11,395 nucleotides of DNA, from the NCBI GenBank assembly GCA_031273645.1, contig JAISRM010000180.1, positions 1 to 11,395 on the forward strand, given 5' to 3'. Shown here piece by piece: positions 11,236 to 11,395 of this stretch. Origin of the DNA: Endomicrobium sp. GTDB lineage: Bacteria; Elusimicrobiota; Endomicrobiia; Endomicrobiales; Endomicrobiaceae. How positions within the stretch are numbered: position 1 is the first letter of the stretch; the number at the start of each line of letters is the position of its first letter. The notes below the pieces were generated by a model, which saw only the letters and a program-made list of their open reading frames with translations, was not told the DNA's origin and did no database searches. A program made the position numbers and the translations under genes.

Positions 11236-11395
11236 AATCCCCTAAAACAGACGAAGTCTGTCATTGCCATGAAAACGGGAATCGCCGCCGCTGTCATCCT
11301 CGCGAAAGCGGGGAACCATTTTTAATATTAATATAGTCTCTAACATTGTTTCTTTTAAAAACGCGATGTAAAAAGAATTTTTTAGTAAACGTGGA
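11236..11395 (-). repeat. Second direct copy of the post-ldh repeat block, cut by window end
   Basis: The block begins AATCCCCTAAAACAGACGAA, as at 10851. It continues with a mini-hairpin (11248-11260), a worn palindrome (ATTGCCATGAAAACGGGAAT, 11264-11283), GCCGCCGCTG and the inverted element from 11292. The core is almost identical to the copy at 10932-11107 but lacks the 49-bp insertion and the second mini-hairpin. The right end lies outside the window. Confidence 0.75.

Larger units (their letters stand above)
10788..11395. other. Repeat-filled region after ldh
   Basis: No gene is supported in 608 bp. After about 70 AT-rich bases come a palindromic terminator, an inverted-repeat element with a 49-bp insertion, a solo palindrome with the 56-bp insert, and a second, direct copy of the first block that continues past the window end. 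Confidence 0.8.

Overview
The window looks like a chromosomal segment from an AT-rich, Gram-negative (diderm) bacterium. The double membrane is implied by a TolC-type outer-membrane protein, a periplasmic adaptor and a MacB-type ABC exporter. Coding style (many AAA, GAA and TTT codons) and dense small palindromic repeats would fit Elusimicrobiota/Endomicrobium-like genomes, but nothing in the sequence proves that placement. All protein genes lie on the + strand and the single tRNA lies on the - strand.

Layout. 1-624: 3' end of a TolC-like outer-membrane factor. 667-1590: short HlyD/MacA-type periplasmic adaptor. 1591-2274: repeat block. 2275-4239: MacB-type ABC transporter. 4240-5036: second repeat block, ending in the promoter region of pilB. 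5037-6728 and 6775-8022: pilB ATPase and pilC inner-membrane platform of a type IV pilus or type II secretion machine. 8023-8416: a gap with decayed repeats, a GTAA-loop hairpin and a candidate promoter. 8417-8644: NifU C-terminal-domain iron-sulfur protein. 8686-9159: YfcE/MJ0936-type metallophosphoesterase. 9160-9516: hairpins and a 14-bp tandem array. 9517-9590: tRNA-Glu(CTC) on the - strand with its own promoter. 9828-10787: L-lactate dehydrogenase. 10788-11395: third repeat block, running off the window.

Function. The first three genes form a tripartite efflux set: outer-membrane channel, adaptor, and ABC transporter with fused permease. A repeat block of about 680 bp separates the adaptor from the transporter. 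PilB and PilC form the motor and platform pair of a pilus or secretion machine. No prepilin, secretin or PilT lies in the window. The other genes are housekeeping: Fe-S carrier, phosphoesterase, tRNA and fermentative LDH.

No new defence or biosynthetic system is visible. The notable content is the repeat system in the gaps. It has a 20-bp palindrome matching ATTCCC-N8-GGGAAT (the shape of neisserial dRS3), used as the nested end of a ~125-bp transposon-like element. It also has a fixed 56-bp sequence found five times inside that palindrome, and a 13-bp mini-hairpin (CAGAC-N3-GTCTG) about twenty times, often directly after stop codons with a T-run. Both hairpins show paired, structure-preserving base changes between copies.
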